The position numbers and the translations under genes are program-made. Positions 21,310 through 30,961 of a DNA stretch of 64,000 nucleotides are shown piece after piece. The notes below the pieces were generated by a model. The model was not told the DNA's origin. It saw nothing but the letters and a program-made list of their open reading frames with translations, and did no database searches. Source of the stretch: Notolepis coatsorum (lineage: Eukaryota > Chordata > Actinopteri > Aulopiformes > Paralepididae); contig CAXASK010002027.1 in assembly GCA_963971535.1 (NCBI GenBank), forward strand, positions 1-64,000. Direction: 5' to 3'. The number at the start of each line of letters is the position of its first letter. Position 1 is the stretch's first letter.

Positions 21310-21393
21310 ACCAATAAACCATGCCTAGGGGGGTCTAACGACCCTCGGCTGCGCCTCGGGCCTAACGACCACCCCTAGGCATGGTTTATTGGT
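21310..21393. repeat. Perfect 22-bp inverted repeat (hairpin)
   Basis: 21310-21331 (accaataaaccatgcctagg plus gg) is the exact reverse complement of 21372-21393, and pairing extends imperfectly outward. The 40-bp loop has two taacgacc words around ctcggctgcgcctcgg, itself self-complementary in part. Confidence 0.9.
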
Positions 21394-21680
21394 CACAAAC
21401 CACTCCTGCGCGTGATGTAATGCTTAAAAAAGAAACGGTCCCCAAGTACCTAGTCAATTATTTTAATAAAGTAGGAGATGTCCACAAACACGCCACAAGA
21501 GGAAGCCCCACGGACCTGGTCCCGCCGAGAGTCAGGACATGCATGGGGAAAGATGCATTTTTTTACTCTGCTACGGTAATGTGGAATGCCCTGCCAACAT
21601 TTTTAAAACTCCTGAACTCCCCTCTCGGATTTAAATCCGCCCTAAAAACATGGCTCAGCAGCAACTCAAATTGGTCTTAA
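21381..21680 (+). pseudogene. LINE ORF2 C-terminal fragment
   Basis: From about VPKYLVNYFNKV onward it matches the conserved extreme C-terminus of CR1/L2-type ORF2 (HATRGSPTDLVPPR, ATVMWNALP, FKSALKTWLSSN). It is the continuation of the fragment at 19793 after the inserted segment. Its first codons are hairpin sequence. Confidence 0.8.
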
Positions 21681-22350
21681 AATGTTTTTTTTATCTCTTT
21701 TATCATAACTTGGCTTTTATTTCTTTTATCATGAGTTGCTTTTAAGGGTTTGCGGATTTTATTTTAACATTAGGTAACTGTATGAGTTGTCAGGTTAGGT
21801 GTTTTTAAATTTTTTTTTTAGAATGTGTCCTCTCAGTGTACATGTCCATTTGTGTTTCTGTGCCTTTTTATGTTCCATGTATGGACCACAATGGAAACAA
21901 GCCTTGGCTTTATTGTGTTTTATCCATTTTTGACCTGCGTTATTGACACTGTTATTGTCTTGTCTTTTAAAATGTTTTTTTTTGTCATACGATTTGTGTC
22001 AAAATAAAGTATTCAATTCAATTCAATTCAAAAGCGCGGATAGGACTTGAGTGGGATAGTGTGATCCTTCCACACGCTACGCCCTCTCAATGAGAATCCG
22101 CGCTGCCAGGTGAAAAGAAGCGGTTGATTGGCTGGACGTGTGTCGGAGGAAGCACGTGATAGCCTCCACTCTCCCAGACCGACTGTGGGGGGTAAGTGCG
22201 CAGCGACCAGGAAAGGGATTGGGAATTGGCATAACGACTAACATTGGGATGGGAGAAAATCGGTGGAAAATGGAGGGGGAAAAAGATCAATAAAAAAAAA
22301 TATATATATAATAGTGTTAATAATAGTGTTAATTATGCATTCCCCTCACA

Positions 22351-22364
22351 ATCCCCCCTTAAAC
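22351..22364 (-). promoter_or_regulatory. ERV polypurine tract
   Basis: Minus strand GTTTAAGGGGGGAT abuts the TGTGAGGGG start of the 3' LTR, the expected primer for plus-strand DNA synthesis. Confidence 0.75.
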
Positions 22365-22829
22365 ACTTATTTAATATAGCACATTATTATCACACACATA
22401 ATATTCCTATAACTAAACGTCTTCCACTCCTGTAAACTTTTATAACAATCAGATGACCGAGCCACGAGGTAAAGATATAGGTTTTAAGGTGAAAAGAAAC
22501 CTCTTTTTTGTAGGCAACTCTAACGAAACGTTTGGCGAGCTGCCTGTATAAAGCTTCGGTCATTACTGATCACATGACATGTAATTTTTCAAGTATAATA
22601 CACTTCTCTGAAAGACTCTTTTTCAAAACACGGATTTACACATCCCAAACTATATATATATATTTTCAAACGCCTCTCAATTTATTACTGAAAGTTATTA
22701 TTGTTCACTCTTATGCAAGCTATTTCCATTGATTATTTATCAAGGTTAAAATCCTAATTCTTAACCTGGCATCTAAAAAATGCTCTTCCACTGTGGTTTC
22801 AAACGTCTTTACTCTTCTCCCAGTTGGTC

Positions 22830-23279
22830 TTACTCATTCAGCGCCGCCCTCAGGAGTAGGAGATATCCTGCTCCCTCCTGGTTCTCAGCTCTCTCCTGGT
22901 TCTCAGCTCTCTCCTGCTTCTCAGCTCTCTCCTGCTTCTCAGCTCTCTCCTGCTCCGTCCCTCCTTCTCCTGGATCTCGTTTTTCCCCCATCTCATCTGG
23001 TGTGTCGAGAGAATCGAGGCTTCTCGTCGTCAGCTGCTCTCCCTCCCGGAAACGGAGTACCGGTGGACTGCATGTCCCACAGCTGCAACGCGATCCTGGA
23101 CCCCTCCTTCTCCCCAGATCCCTCAGTGGGTGGACATCATATCTTGATCGGGCATGCCGTCGTTGGGATCCTCCCATCCCTCCCGACAGCATTCTCTGCA
23201 AGGCCGACATCATTTCTATGGCAGTCAGCTGTGTCCTTGGACTCAAGTAGACTCCTTGCTCTCTCTGCGTCGGTCTCAT
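22830..23279 (-). CDS. Hypothetical ERV accessory frame, 149 aa
   Basis: Open frame on the ERV sense strand between env and the 3' LTR, the place where complex fish retroviruses keep accessory genes. The C-terminal third has a run of EQERAEKQERA units from an 18-bp DNA repeat. A plus-strand frame also crosses the region (22793-23338), so chance coding cannot be excluded. No similarity to retroviral cyclins or any named family is recognised. Confidence 0.3.
   Translation of the reverse strand: MRPTQREQGVYLSPRTQLTAIEMMSALQRMLSGGMGGSQRRHARSRYDVHPLRDLGRRRGPGSRCSCGTCSPPVLRFREGEQLTTRSLDSLDTPDEMGEKRDPGEGGTEQERAEKQERAEKQERAENQERAENQEGAGYLLLLRAALNE
22874..22965. repeat. 18-bp tandem repeat (about five units)
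   Basis: Units of tcctggttctcagctctc and tcctgcttctcagctctc; encodes the QERAE-type repeat on the minus strand. Confidence 0.85.
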
Positions 23280-23491
23280 TCTTCTTCAATCCAAGTGCTC
23301 AACTTGTGGACCCTGCAGTGGTAATTTATACACTTTAACTGGCATTATTCCATATTAGATCATACTTCACAACAACCCCTCCCTGGTTTTCAGCTTATCA
23401 GTAAAAACACATGTGTTGGCTCTTTGACAGGCCTCTCAGCTTGCGTAGACAGTCATAATGACACACTGCACAAAACACATAATGGCCCTTA

Positions 23492-24415
23492 TGTAACCAG
23501 GTCAATTGGACATTGATTATTATTATTATTATTGGGGTTTGAAATGTCACCAAATCCTGTTTATTATTTTATTAAGGATTGAAATGTTATTAAATCCTGT
23601 TTACAAATGTTTAATGTTTACAATTGTTTATTATTTCTTTATACCAAAGGCACTTTTATTTGAACGTAACTTAAGAAAGTTCACGGTCAAGAGCTTTACT
23701 TCCGGTTCACTAGACCAGTTCATTGTCTAGCGAGTACTTTTCCGGTTCTAGTCACTTCGCGGCAGAGCACTCAACCTGAGAGGTACGTTGTCCGTTTGGC
23801 GTGCAGCACCTTGTGTCTTATTATGTCGTATATATTCAGAACAAGAACTGAATGGTTATTATTATTATTAATGATAGCTTGATATTGTTGTTGCAAATTG
23901 TATGGTTAGTTAGAGGCACAATTAGATATTTTAGTTGGTCACAGATAGTAAATTCAATGTTCTTTGCAGGCAGACTTGGGCTATTGTCGACAGGGATTGT
24001 ACAGTGACGCTATTCTTTTGTGGTGCTTCTATCAACCATTTGATACAGGTATGTGTGTTTCTGAGATGTAAATGTATTGTTTTATATTTGGTTGTACAGT
24101 AATTCATGTTATTCACGTTAGCATGTTAAGATGTGGCTAGCTAAAAACCATGCGGTCAACGTAGTGACGTCGCCGGTTTTGCGTGCACTTCGCGCCAGAG
24201 CACTCAACCTGAGAGGCAGACTTGGGCTATTGTCGACAGGGATTGTACAGTGACGCTATTCTTTTGTGGTGCTTCTATCAACCATTTGATACAGGTGGCT
24301 TCCATTGCAAGACCATCCAATAAAAGATTGAACAGTGTTCACGTGTGCCGACTCATCCCTCTCACACAAAGAACACAACGCAAGAAAAGAGTACACACAG
24401 AGAACATCCGTTACA
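23492..24415 (+). repeat. Gypsy 5' LTR with intron-containing and spliced exon copies
   Basis: TGTAAC...GTTACA ends. The first exon pair is 23753-23782 and 23970-24048, separated by a GT-AG intron (23783-23969). A second copy, 24186-24294, has the two exons joined exactly with no intron. AATAAA at about 24320 follows the spliced copy. The 3' LTR has the same layout. Confidence 0.95.
23783..23969 (+). other. Putative intron inside the gypsy LTR (187 bp)
   Basis: Starts GTACGT after GAGAG and ends TTCTTTGCAG. The spliced copy at 24186-24294 lacks exactly this segment, so splicing at these sites must once have happened. A second donor, CAG followed by GTATGT, is at 24049. The same intron is at 31583-31769 in the 3' LTR. 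Confidence 0.9.
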
Positions 24416-24920
24416 GTGGTACCGTTCGACCCGGATCCGGATAAAGAACCTTCGCCAGGATCGTTCGCCAGGGAAGCTGCAGTTCCAAAGTCAACCCGCC
24501 CTCATCATTGGTGAGACGCTGCCCTCTAGTGGCGGGTGATAAACTCTTCACACAGGTGTCCTCACAATCAACACAGCCCTCATCATTGGTGAGACGCTGC
24601 CATCTAGTGGCCGGTGGAAAGAACTTCACCCTACGTGGCTTCAAATACAGTGAAGGTATGTCACAGCCACAGGCCACTGTTTTGTAAATTGTGAATAAAG
24701 ACAATTAAAGAGGACAATGAACTTGTGAAGAAGAAAAAAAGACATGAAGATGAGGATGCCAGTGAATGTGTAAAAGACATTTAGGTATTCATTTAATTGG
24801 TTAATCTCTTATGCAATTTCATTCCTATTAATTTTTTTATTTTATTTTAATTTTTTTTTCTACTACAGTAATTAATTTCTTTTCTGTTAAGCCAAAGCAC
24901 CTAAGGGTGAAAGTAGGACA
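24416..24920 (+). other. Gypsy leader with putative primer site
   Basis: TGGTACCGTTCGACCCGG beginning at 24417 is where the primer site should lie; I could not assign the tRNA. A 42-bp segment containing CATTGGTGAGACGCTGCC is present twice (about 24497 and 24581). Possible splice donor at about 24657. Confidence 0.5.
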
Positions 24921-25066
24921 ATGGCAGAAGGTGGGAATACAGATGTGGTAGTAGAGATGGACTTGGATGGGGGGGGGGGGAATTTTACAACCGGCTCTCA
25001 GAGACGGAGGCAACAGGACCAGATCCCGTAACATTTGAAACTCCACAGCTTACCTCCACGAGGTAC

Positions 25067-26287
25067 GTGAATCGTGTTAGAGTGTTAGAGTGTGTGGACC
25101 GTGCCGGGCCAAGTCAATCACCAGTTAGTGAGCGACTAGCAGGTGAACAGCCAGAGTTAAGTGCGCTCATCACACAGCTGGCAGAAAAGATTGGCGAGTC
25201 CATCACAGCTAAGCTGCAGTTTAGCAGGAGCACAGACACCATTAGGTCTATTGAGCGCCCCTCAGAGGTGACAGTGCCACACCGAATAGTCGTGCACTCA
25301 GACGCCAGAGAGCCCCCTATATTCAGGGGTGATAATTCAGACAAATTCACTGTTTATGAGTGGGAGAATTTGGTTAGCTCATACATGAGGAAACGAGCCA
25401 CTCCAGTTAGTGAGCAATCACAGGAGATTCTATCTAAGCTCATGGGTAAAGCAGGGGATGTGGTAAGGATAAAGTTGCGTAACAACAAGTCTATTGACCA
25501 CACAAGGAACCCTCACATGATTTTTGACATACTAAAACAACATTTTAGTGAACTCTCATACTCGAGCATGCCCCTGGCGGACTTTTATAGTACACTACCA
25601 AAGCCTGGTGAAGATGCTATGGAGTTTTGGATCAGGTTAAATAGGACAGTAGAAGTAGCTGATGAGTGTTTGAGGAGGCAAGGCCGTAGTATCGAGGACC
25701 CGAGTCACGAGGTCAGCATGATGTTTATCAAACACTGCCCTGATCAGTCATTGGCTAATGTTTTTAAATTCAAGTCTGCTGGGCAATGGTCTGCTTGCGA
25801 GATCCAGGAGAGACTCGATGAGCACATGCAGGACAGGAAGTCTCGAACTGCTGCAGGTGGACAGTTTGAATTAGGTACGGTAGAGCGCAGGGTTCGTTCC
25901 CAGTGTCATGTGCCTATAGTCAGTGACGCACCAGTATTGAGTGCAACAGCCTCGGTGTTTCCGGCACCGTCCCCAGCACCCACAGATGGTTCCGGAGGTG
26001 GCCATGACTACATGAGGAGTCTAGTGGGTTTGTTAGACCGCCTAGTTACAGTGCAGACTCAGGTGCCAGCCAGCGCCACAGCTCGGGTGCCTGACACACA
26101 GCGCCGGTTGTGCAGAGTTTGTAACTCTCCTGACCATTCCACTCTTTCCCACTGCAGAGGGGAGAACAGGTGTCTAGCATGTTTGTCTCCTGGTCATTGG
26201 AAGAGGGATTGTCCTCAGCAGCACAACCAGCGGCAGACTCCGCCCGGTGACAGCACTGGTGGTCAGTCTCGTCCTTTAAACGACTAA
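25067..26287 (+). CDS. Gypsy Gag
   Basis: At least 406 codons. Capsid-like region, then zinc knuckles near the C-terminus: a variant CRVCNSPDHSTLSHC and a canonical CLACLSPGHWKRDC. The listed first codon is GTG, not ATG. A plausible ATG at 24921 lies upstream, but the G run at 24969-24980 puts it out of frame in this copy, which is either a length mutation or a sequencing error. The frame ends in TTA AAC GAC TAA, overlapping a slippery site used to reach pol. Confidence 0.85.
   Translation: MNRVRVLECVDRAGPSQSPVSERLAGEQPELSALITQLAEKIGESITAKLQFSRSTDTIRSIERPSEVTVPHRIVVHSDAREPPIFRGDNSDKFTVYEWENLVSSYMRKRATPVSEQSQEILSKLMGKAGDVVRIKLRNNKSIDHTRNPHMIFDILKQHFSELSYSSMPLADFYSTLPKPGEDAMEFWIRLNRTVEVADECLRRQGRSIEDPSHEVSMMFIKHCPDQSLANVFKFKSAGQWSACEIQERLDEHMQDRKSRTAAGGQFELGTVERRVRSQCHVPIVSDAPVLSATASVFPAPSPAPTDGSGGGHDYMRSLVGLLDRLVTVQTQVPASATARVPDTQRRLCRVCNSPDHSTLSHCRGENRCLACLSPGHWKRDCPQQHNQRQTPPGDSTGGQSRPLND
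26275..26281 (+). promoter_or_regulatory. Programmed -1 frameshift site TTTAAAC
   Basis: T TTA AAC in the Gag frame is the canonical X-XXY-YYZ heptamer. Slipping back one base enters the protease/pol frame, which is open from here to 28377 without a stop. A possible stem (CACACC at 26291-26296 with GGTGTG at 26308-26313) begins about 9 bases downstream. Confidence 0.8.
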
Positions 26288-26310
26288 ACTCACACCTAGA
26301 GAGGGGTGGT

Positions 26311-28377
26311 GTGGGTGGTATGGATGAAACCCTCACTGATGTCTCTGATCTTGCTCACGTGTATGAAGACAAGTGTGCCAAAGCACCTAAGGGTTCTCGT
26401 ACGATCATTCAAGCAACTCAAAAGATTCAAGCTTTCAGTGACCTGTTTTATGCTTCAGTCCTTGTCAACCAGAGTGTTCAGCTTAGAGGCATGTTGGATA
26501 CTGGCTCTATGTCGTGCAGTATCAGTGAATATGCAGTGGAGAAGCTCCGCTCTGGGGGTGTTTTACCTGGGAAGCAGCAGCCTGAAGAAAATATTGTTTT
26601 GATTGGCTGTGGTGGTCTGGAGACGAGGCCTGATGGGTTTTATGATTTAGGCATGCAGCTTTATGGGGTCCCCTTTACTGTACCCACGTTGGTCGTGCCC
26701 GGTCAACATGATGACCTGATAGTTGGCACGAATGTCCTTAAACATGTTACCCACGTCCTGAAGGGTGGTAGTGAGTACTGGGATCTCGCATCGAGACCAG
26801 AGCCTCAGTCAAGTCCGGAAGTGGAGCAGTTTCTGTCCATGTTTACTAATGTGGAGCGCTGGAGGGGCGGTACGGTTCCCGAGAAAATTGGTACTGTGAA
26901 GCTCACCCAGGCCGTGACGCTCCTACCGAGACAGGAGCACTTAGTCTGGGGCAGACTCCCCGCTAAGGTGCCTATGTCACCTGGGAGCACTGTAATCGTG
27001 GAGCCAACAGACTCCAAGGCTATGCCACGAGGCGTTCTTGTGGGTCGGCTCGTTACACCACTCTGGGGAGATAGGTGGGTGCCCATGACTGTTGTCAATC
27101 CGTCTGACAAACCTATCACACTGAAAAGGAATTGCAAGTTGGCTGATGTTTCAGTGTGTTTGGCGATTGAGGACTTAGATGCTTTTCAGGGACTGCAGGC
27201 AGTTTCGGAAAGGCGAGAGCCTGACGCCCCTGGTTGTGCCGGTCCTTCGGCCCCGCCGGCTAGGAGTTTGTCAGAGCTCGGGCTCGGTGACATTGACATC
27301 AGTTCTTGCCAGGTCAGTGGAGCCTGCAGGTCTCAGCTTGAGCAGTTGATAATTGAATATAGCGACATCTTTTCCAAGGACTCGTTAGACTGTGGTGAGG
27401 TCAAGGGATACACTCATCGCATCCGTCTTGTGGATGAGCGCCCCTTTCGATTGCCCTACAGGAGGGTCCCCCCGGCTCACTATCAGAAGCTGAGACAGGT
27501 TCTCACTGATATGGAGGAAAAGGGGATTATCAGGAAGTCCTCGAGTGAGTACGCTTCACCTCTTGTAATGGTCTGGAAAAAGGACGGGGGGGTTCGGATC
27601 TGCACTGATTTCAGATGGCTGAATGCGCGCACCTTGAAGGACGCTCACCCCCTGCCACACCAGTCTGATTGTCTTGCCGCGCTTGGGGGCAATTGCCTCT
27701 TTAGTACGATGGATCTCACCTCTGGCTTCTTTAACATCCCAATGCATGAGGATGACAAGAAGTACACGGCTTTCACAACCCCCCTCGGGTTGCATGAGTA
27801 CAATCGCATGCCACAGGGTCTATGTAATAGCCCTGCAGCCTTTATGAGAATGATGACTGGAATCTTTGGGGATATGAACTTCACAAAACTGTTGTGTTAC
27901 CTTGATGATCTCCTGGTCTTCGCGCCGTCAGAAGATGAGGCCCTGTCTAGGCTCCACACCGTGTTTCAGAGGTTGAGGGAGAACAACTTGAAACTGGCTC
28001 CCAAGAAGTGTCACCTTCTGCAGCAGGAGGTTAGGTTCTTGGGCCATGTGGTCGGTGGTGGGGGCGTGTCTGTTGACCCCTCCAAGGTGGAGGTTATCTC
28101 CAACATGACAGTACAAGATCTCATGGAAGTTGATGGGTGCACACCCTCTGTCCGTAGGATCAGGTCGTTTCTTGGGATGGTATTCTATTACCAGCATTTC
28201 CTCCCAAACTGCTCTGCTGTTGCGAAGCCATTGTTCGCCCTTACGGCTGGACAAAAGAGGAAGGGGAGGTCCCCTAAGGACAAGAAACCACCTGGCAGCT
28301 TTCGTAGGCTCACCCCTGCCGACTGGACATCGGTTTGTGGGGAAGCTTTCGACAGGCTGAAAACACCCAGATTTTGA
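26311..28377 (+). pseudogene. Gypsy protease-RT (Pol, first part)
   Basis: Open from the slippery site; the first in-frame ATG is at 26320. Aspartic protease DTGS at about residue 63 from the listed start; RT with STMDLTSGFFNIP near 465 and YLDD near 529. It ends early at KTPRF followed by a stop, where related proteins continue into RNase H. The next part (from about 28380) is in another frame, so a small deletion or frameshift at about 28370 breaks Pol. Confidence 0.9.
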
Positions 28378-28408
28378 GGAGCCTTTTGTCCTCTCAGTTG
28401 ATGCGTCG

Positions 28409-29602
28409 TTGGACGGACTTGGCGCTGTGCTGTCGCAGGTACCTCGAGGTGAGTCTAAGGCCAGGCCTGTGGCTTTTGCAAGCAAGACCCTCAGTGCTTC
28501 ACAGCGTAAGTATCCAGCGTATAGACTGGAGTTCATGGCCTTGAAATGGAGCATATGCGAGAAATTCAGCCATTGGCTGAAGGGTCAGAGATTCACAGTT
28601 TGGACGGACAATAACCCGTTGACTTATCTGCTTACGAAGCCAAAGCTTGACGCATGTGAGATTCGCTGGGTGTCTAAACTTGCGGCTTTTGACTTTGATC
28701 TCAGACACCTGCCAGGGAAGAAGAATGTGGTGGCGGACGCTTTGAGTCGTGACCCGTTCGCTAAGCATGTTAGTCAGAGGTTATTGAGGGAGCCGTACCC
28801 GGCTCTTGTGCAGGAAGCGGGGGCAGTTGAGGGGGACTCTGTGCAAGATGTTTTTAGGTACAGTTGTCTGTCCCAGACGGTGAGTAGCTCACTACTCGGG
28901 ATGGATTGTGGGACAGAGGAGATCAGAGCCCTCTGTCAGTCTAAGTGTGATTGGGTTGGTGCTGCTGAGTCCAGAGCGCTGGGTTTGGTTCAGAACATCC
29001 AACATCTGTCTGAGGGTCAAGATGTTTTACCGATGTTTTCAGTTGAGGAGCTCCGGTTGAGTCAGGAACGGGACACATGCATCTCTAGGGTGCTACCCTT
29101 TGTCGCTGTTCGGAAGCGACCATCTAGACGGGAGAGGCACGGCGCTAACCAGAGGGTTCTCAGACTGTTGAAACAGTGGGACAAGCTGGAGGTCCGTGAT
29201 GGTGTCCTGTACCGTGTGACGAGGGACCAAGTGTCCAAGCAGAGGAGAACTCAGTACGTGTTGCCGCTGAGTCTGAGGGACAAGGCATTGTCGGGCATCC
29301 ATGATCTGGCGGGTCATCAGGGCCAGGATCGCACTCTTTCTCTTGCCAGGCAACGTTTTTATTGGCCAGATATGGAGAGGGATGTCAGAGCATATGTCAA
29401 GTGTTGTCAAAGATGTGTGTATGGGAAGTCCCCGGAGCCTGCTGCTCGTGCGCCCCTTGAAAGCATCAAGAGCTCCGCGCCGATGCAGTTAGTGTGTATG
29501 GATTTCTGGTCCGCTGAGGACAGCAATCAGCGGTCAGTGGATGTGTTGGTGGTGACTGACCATTTCACCAAGTTGGCGCACGCGTTCCCATGTGCTAATT
29601 AG
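28409..29602 (+). pseudogene. Gypsy RNase H and integrase N-terminus (Pol, second part)
   Basis: RNase H region (VDA just upstream of the listed start, then FASKTLSASQRKYPAYRLE, WTDNNPLTYL, KKNVVADALSR), then the integrase zinc domain (GHQGQDRT ... CCQRC) and the first catalytic Asp (CMDFWS). It stops at a TAG at 29600-29602. The next stretch is in the same frame, so a single nonsense codon interrupts integrase. Confidence 0.9.
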
Positions 29603-29638
29603 ACGGCGAAACAAGTTGCCAGGAAGCTCTGGGACAAC

Positions 29639-30961
29639 GTGTTTTGTGTGTACGGGTTCCCTGAGAGAATACACGCAGATCAAGGTGCCAATTTTGAGAG
29701 CAAATTGATTGCTGAGCTCCTCAGGTTGGCGGGAGTGGCCAAATCCCACACAACGGCCTATCACCCCATGGGTAACGGTGGGACAGAACGCTTTAACCGC
29801 ACTCTGGGGAACATGCTCCGCTCTCTCCCGCTTCGGAAGAAGCACCAGTGGCCGCAGCAGGTCCAGACACTCACGTTTGCGTACAATGCCACTGTTCATG
29901 AGACTACGGGTTACGCGCCTTTCTTTTTGATGTTTGGCCGCGTCCCTAGACTACCAGTGGATGTCATGTTCAGGCAGGTCCTGAATGACCCTGGAGTTGT
30001 AGATTACGATTCCTATGCTGGCTCCCTGCTTTCGTGTCTGAAGAGTGCCATGGAGATCGCTCAGAAGCACTCCACTGTTGAGCAACAGCACCAAACCCGA
30101 CAGTACAACAAGCGTGTCAAGGGTACACACCTGTCTGTGGGGGATCGGGTTCTGGTAGCAAATCAGGGAGAGCGGGGAAAACGGAAGTTGGCTGACAAAT
30201 GGGAGGATGGAGTGTATACAGTTGTTGGTGTCAATCCCAGTATCCATGTCTATAGGATTCAGGATGTAGGGGGGCGCACAAGGGTAGTGCACAGGAACCG
30301 TTTGCTGGAGGTCAACTTCTTGCCATTTCCTGAGCTAGAGCAGGGGGAGGACGCCAGTGAGATTGGTCAGGCGTTTGATGACGGAGAGTCCGATGAGGGG
30401 GACTGTGATAGTAGTGACGGTATGGATCCTGCATCTGGAGTTTGGTCTGAGGGCGGTGTTGCACATGACCTGACCGACTCTGTGGAGGTAGAGGGGCCTG
30501 TGGTCTCGTCACTTACAGACTCTTTTGATTCTGTGTTGGCTGTGACAGATGGGATAGAGCAGGTTAGCCCAGTGGCCAGTCCTGCAGGGGCCATTGCTCA
30601 ATGTACACCTGACACACAGGCACAGCACACAGAGGTTCCTCACTCACCTGACATAGTTGTCATAGCTCACACCGATTCAGAGGCAGAGGTTTCTCACTCA
30701 CCTGACATAGTTGTCATAGCTCACACCGATTCAGAGGCAGAGGCTTCTCACTCACCTGACGTAGTTGTCACAGCTCACACTGATTTAGGTACAGGGGTTT
30801 CGCACTCACCTGACATGGGTGTTGCGGTTCCCACTGATTTACACCCTCACGTAGGGGATGATGGTCGGGTTAGGACACGTACAGGGAGAGTAGTGAGATC
30901 AGTGAACAGGTTGATAGAATCTATGGTTCAGATGCCATTTCTGAGAGGGGTGACTGGTTGA
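29639..30961 (+). pseudogene. Gypsy integrase core and C-terminus (Pol, third part)
   Basis: Same frame as the preceding part after the TAG. It carries the second catalytic Asp (HADQGANF), the catalytic Glu (GGTERFNRTL) and a GPY-like C-terminal region around GDRVLVANQ. A long acidic tail follows with four units of an 18-residue repeat (SHSPDIVVIAHTDSEAEV). No chromodomain recognised. Confidence 0.9.
30639..30842 (+). repeat. 54-bp tandem repeat in the Pol tail
   Basis: About four units, the first two nearly identical, each containing cactcacctgacatagttgt. The 18-residue period keeps the frame. Confidence 0.9.

Larger units (their letters stand above)
20118..21400. other. Unclassified insertion inside the LINE
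   Basis: LINE coding similarity stops at about 20118 and resumes at about 21405. Between them lie a GATT-rich stretch (about 20408-20440), a long CA repeat, a 3' end of a different LINE or SINE, an 81-bp duplication and a strong hairpin. No gene seen. The edges are judged from loss of coding similarity. Confidence 0.5.
19605..22031 (+). mobile_element. 5'-truncated CR1/L2-like LINE inserted in the SINE
   Basis: Only the 3' part of ORF2 and the 3' UTR remain. Coding similarity starts near 19605 (HLGKTEAILFGS) and the element ends in an (attca)n tail after AATAAA at about 22005-22031. About 1.3 kb of foreign sequence interrupts it between about 20118 and 21400. No clear TSD was found. Boundaries are approximate. 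Confidence 0.75.
3901..22306 (+). mobile_element. Composite tRNA-derived SINE, interrupted by BEL-A and a LINE
   Basis: The 5' end has pol III boxes (A-like TGGCGTAGCGG at 3911-3921; B box GTTCGAATCC at 3965-3974). SINE sequence runs 3901-4096, resumes at 19562 after BEL-A to about 19604, and resumes at about 22031 after a LINE, ending in an A-rich tail at about 22290-22306. A 16-bp TSD, tataatagtgttaata, flanks the whole (3885-3900 and 22307-22322). Net length is about 0.5 kb. The body resembles a widespread fish SINE as I recall it (…GATCC…CACGCTACG…AAGAAGCGG…). Confidence 0.8.
3227..22350 (-). mobile_element. 3' LTR of the endogenous retrovirus, split by a SINE nest
   Basis: Read on the minus strand the LTR begins TGTGAGGGG at 22350, directly after a polypurine tract, and ends CACGACA at 3227, giving TGT...ACA ends. 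Only 22323-22350 and 3227-3900 are LTR sequence (about 0.7 kb, plus the TSD); the rest is the SINE and its own insertions. A TATA box (3550-3559) and an AATAAA signal (3363-3368) lie in the right order. No 5' LTR is present in the window. Confidence 0.75.
22365..23487 (-). other. ERV sequence between env and 3' LTR
   Basis: Lies between the polypurine tract and the gypsy insertion; continues on the other side of gypsy at 32220-32546. About 1.45 kb thus separates the TM stop from the polypurine tract, more than a simple retrovirus needs. It holds one open frame and a short tandem repeat. Confidence 0.5.

Noticed and set aside
22830-23279. Retroviral cyclin (orfA-like) accessory gene
   Set aside because: Position would fit an epsilonretrovirus, but no cyclin-like pattern is visible in the frame.
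22793-23338. 181-aa plus-strand protein in the ERV tail
   Set aside because: Driven by the 18-bp repeat and antisense to the ERV; weaker candidate than the sense-strand frame, which is itself uncertain.
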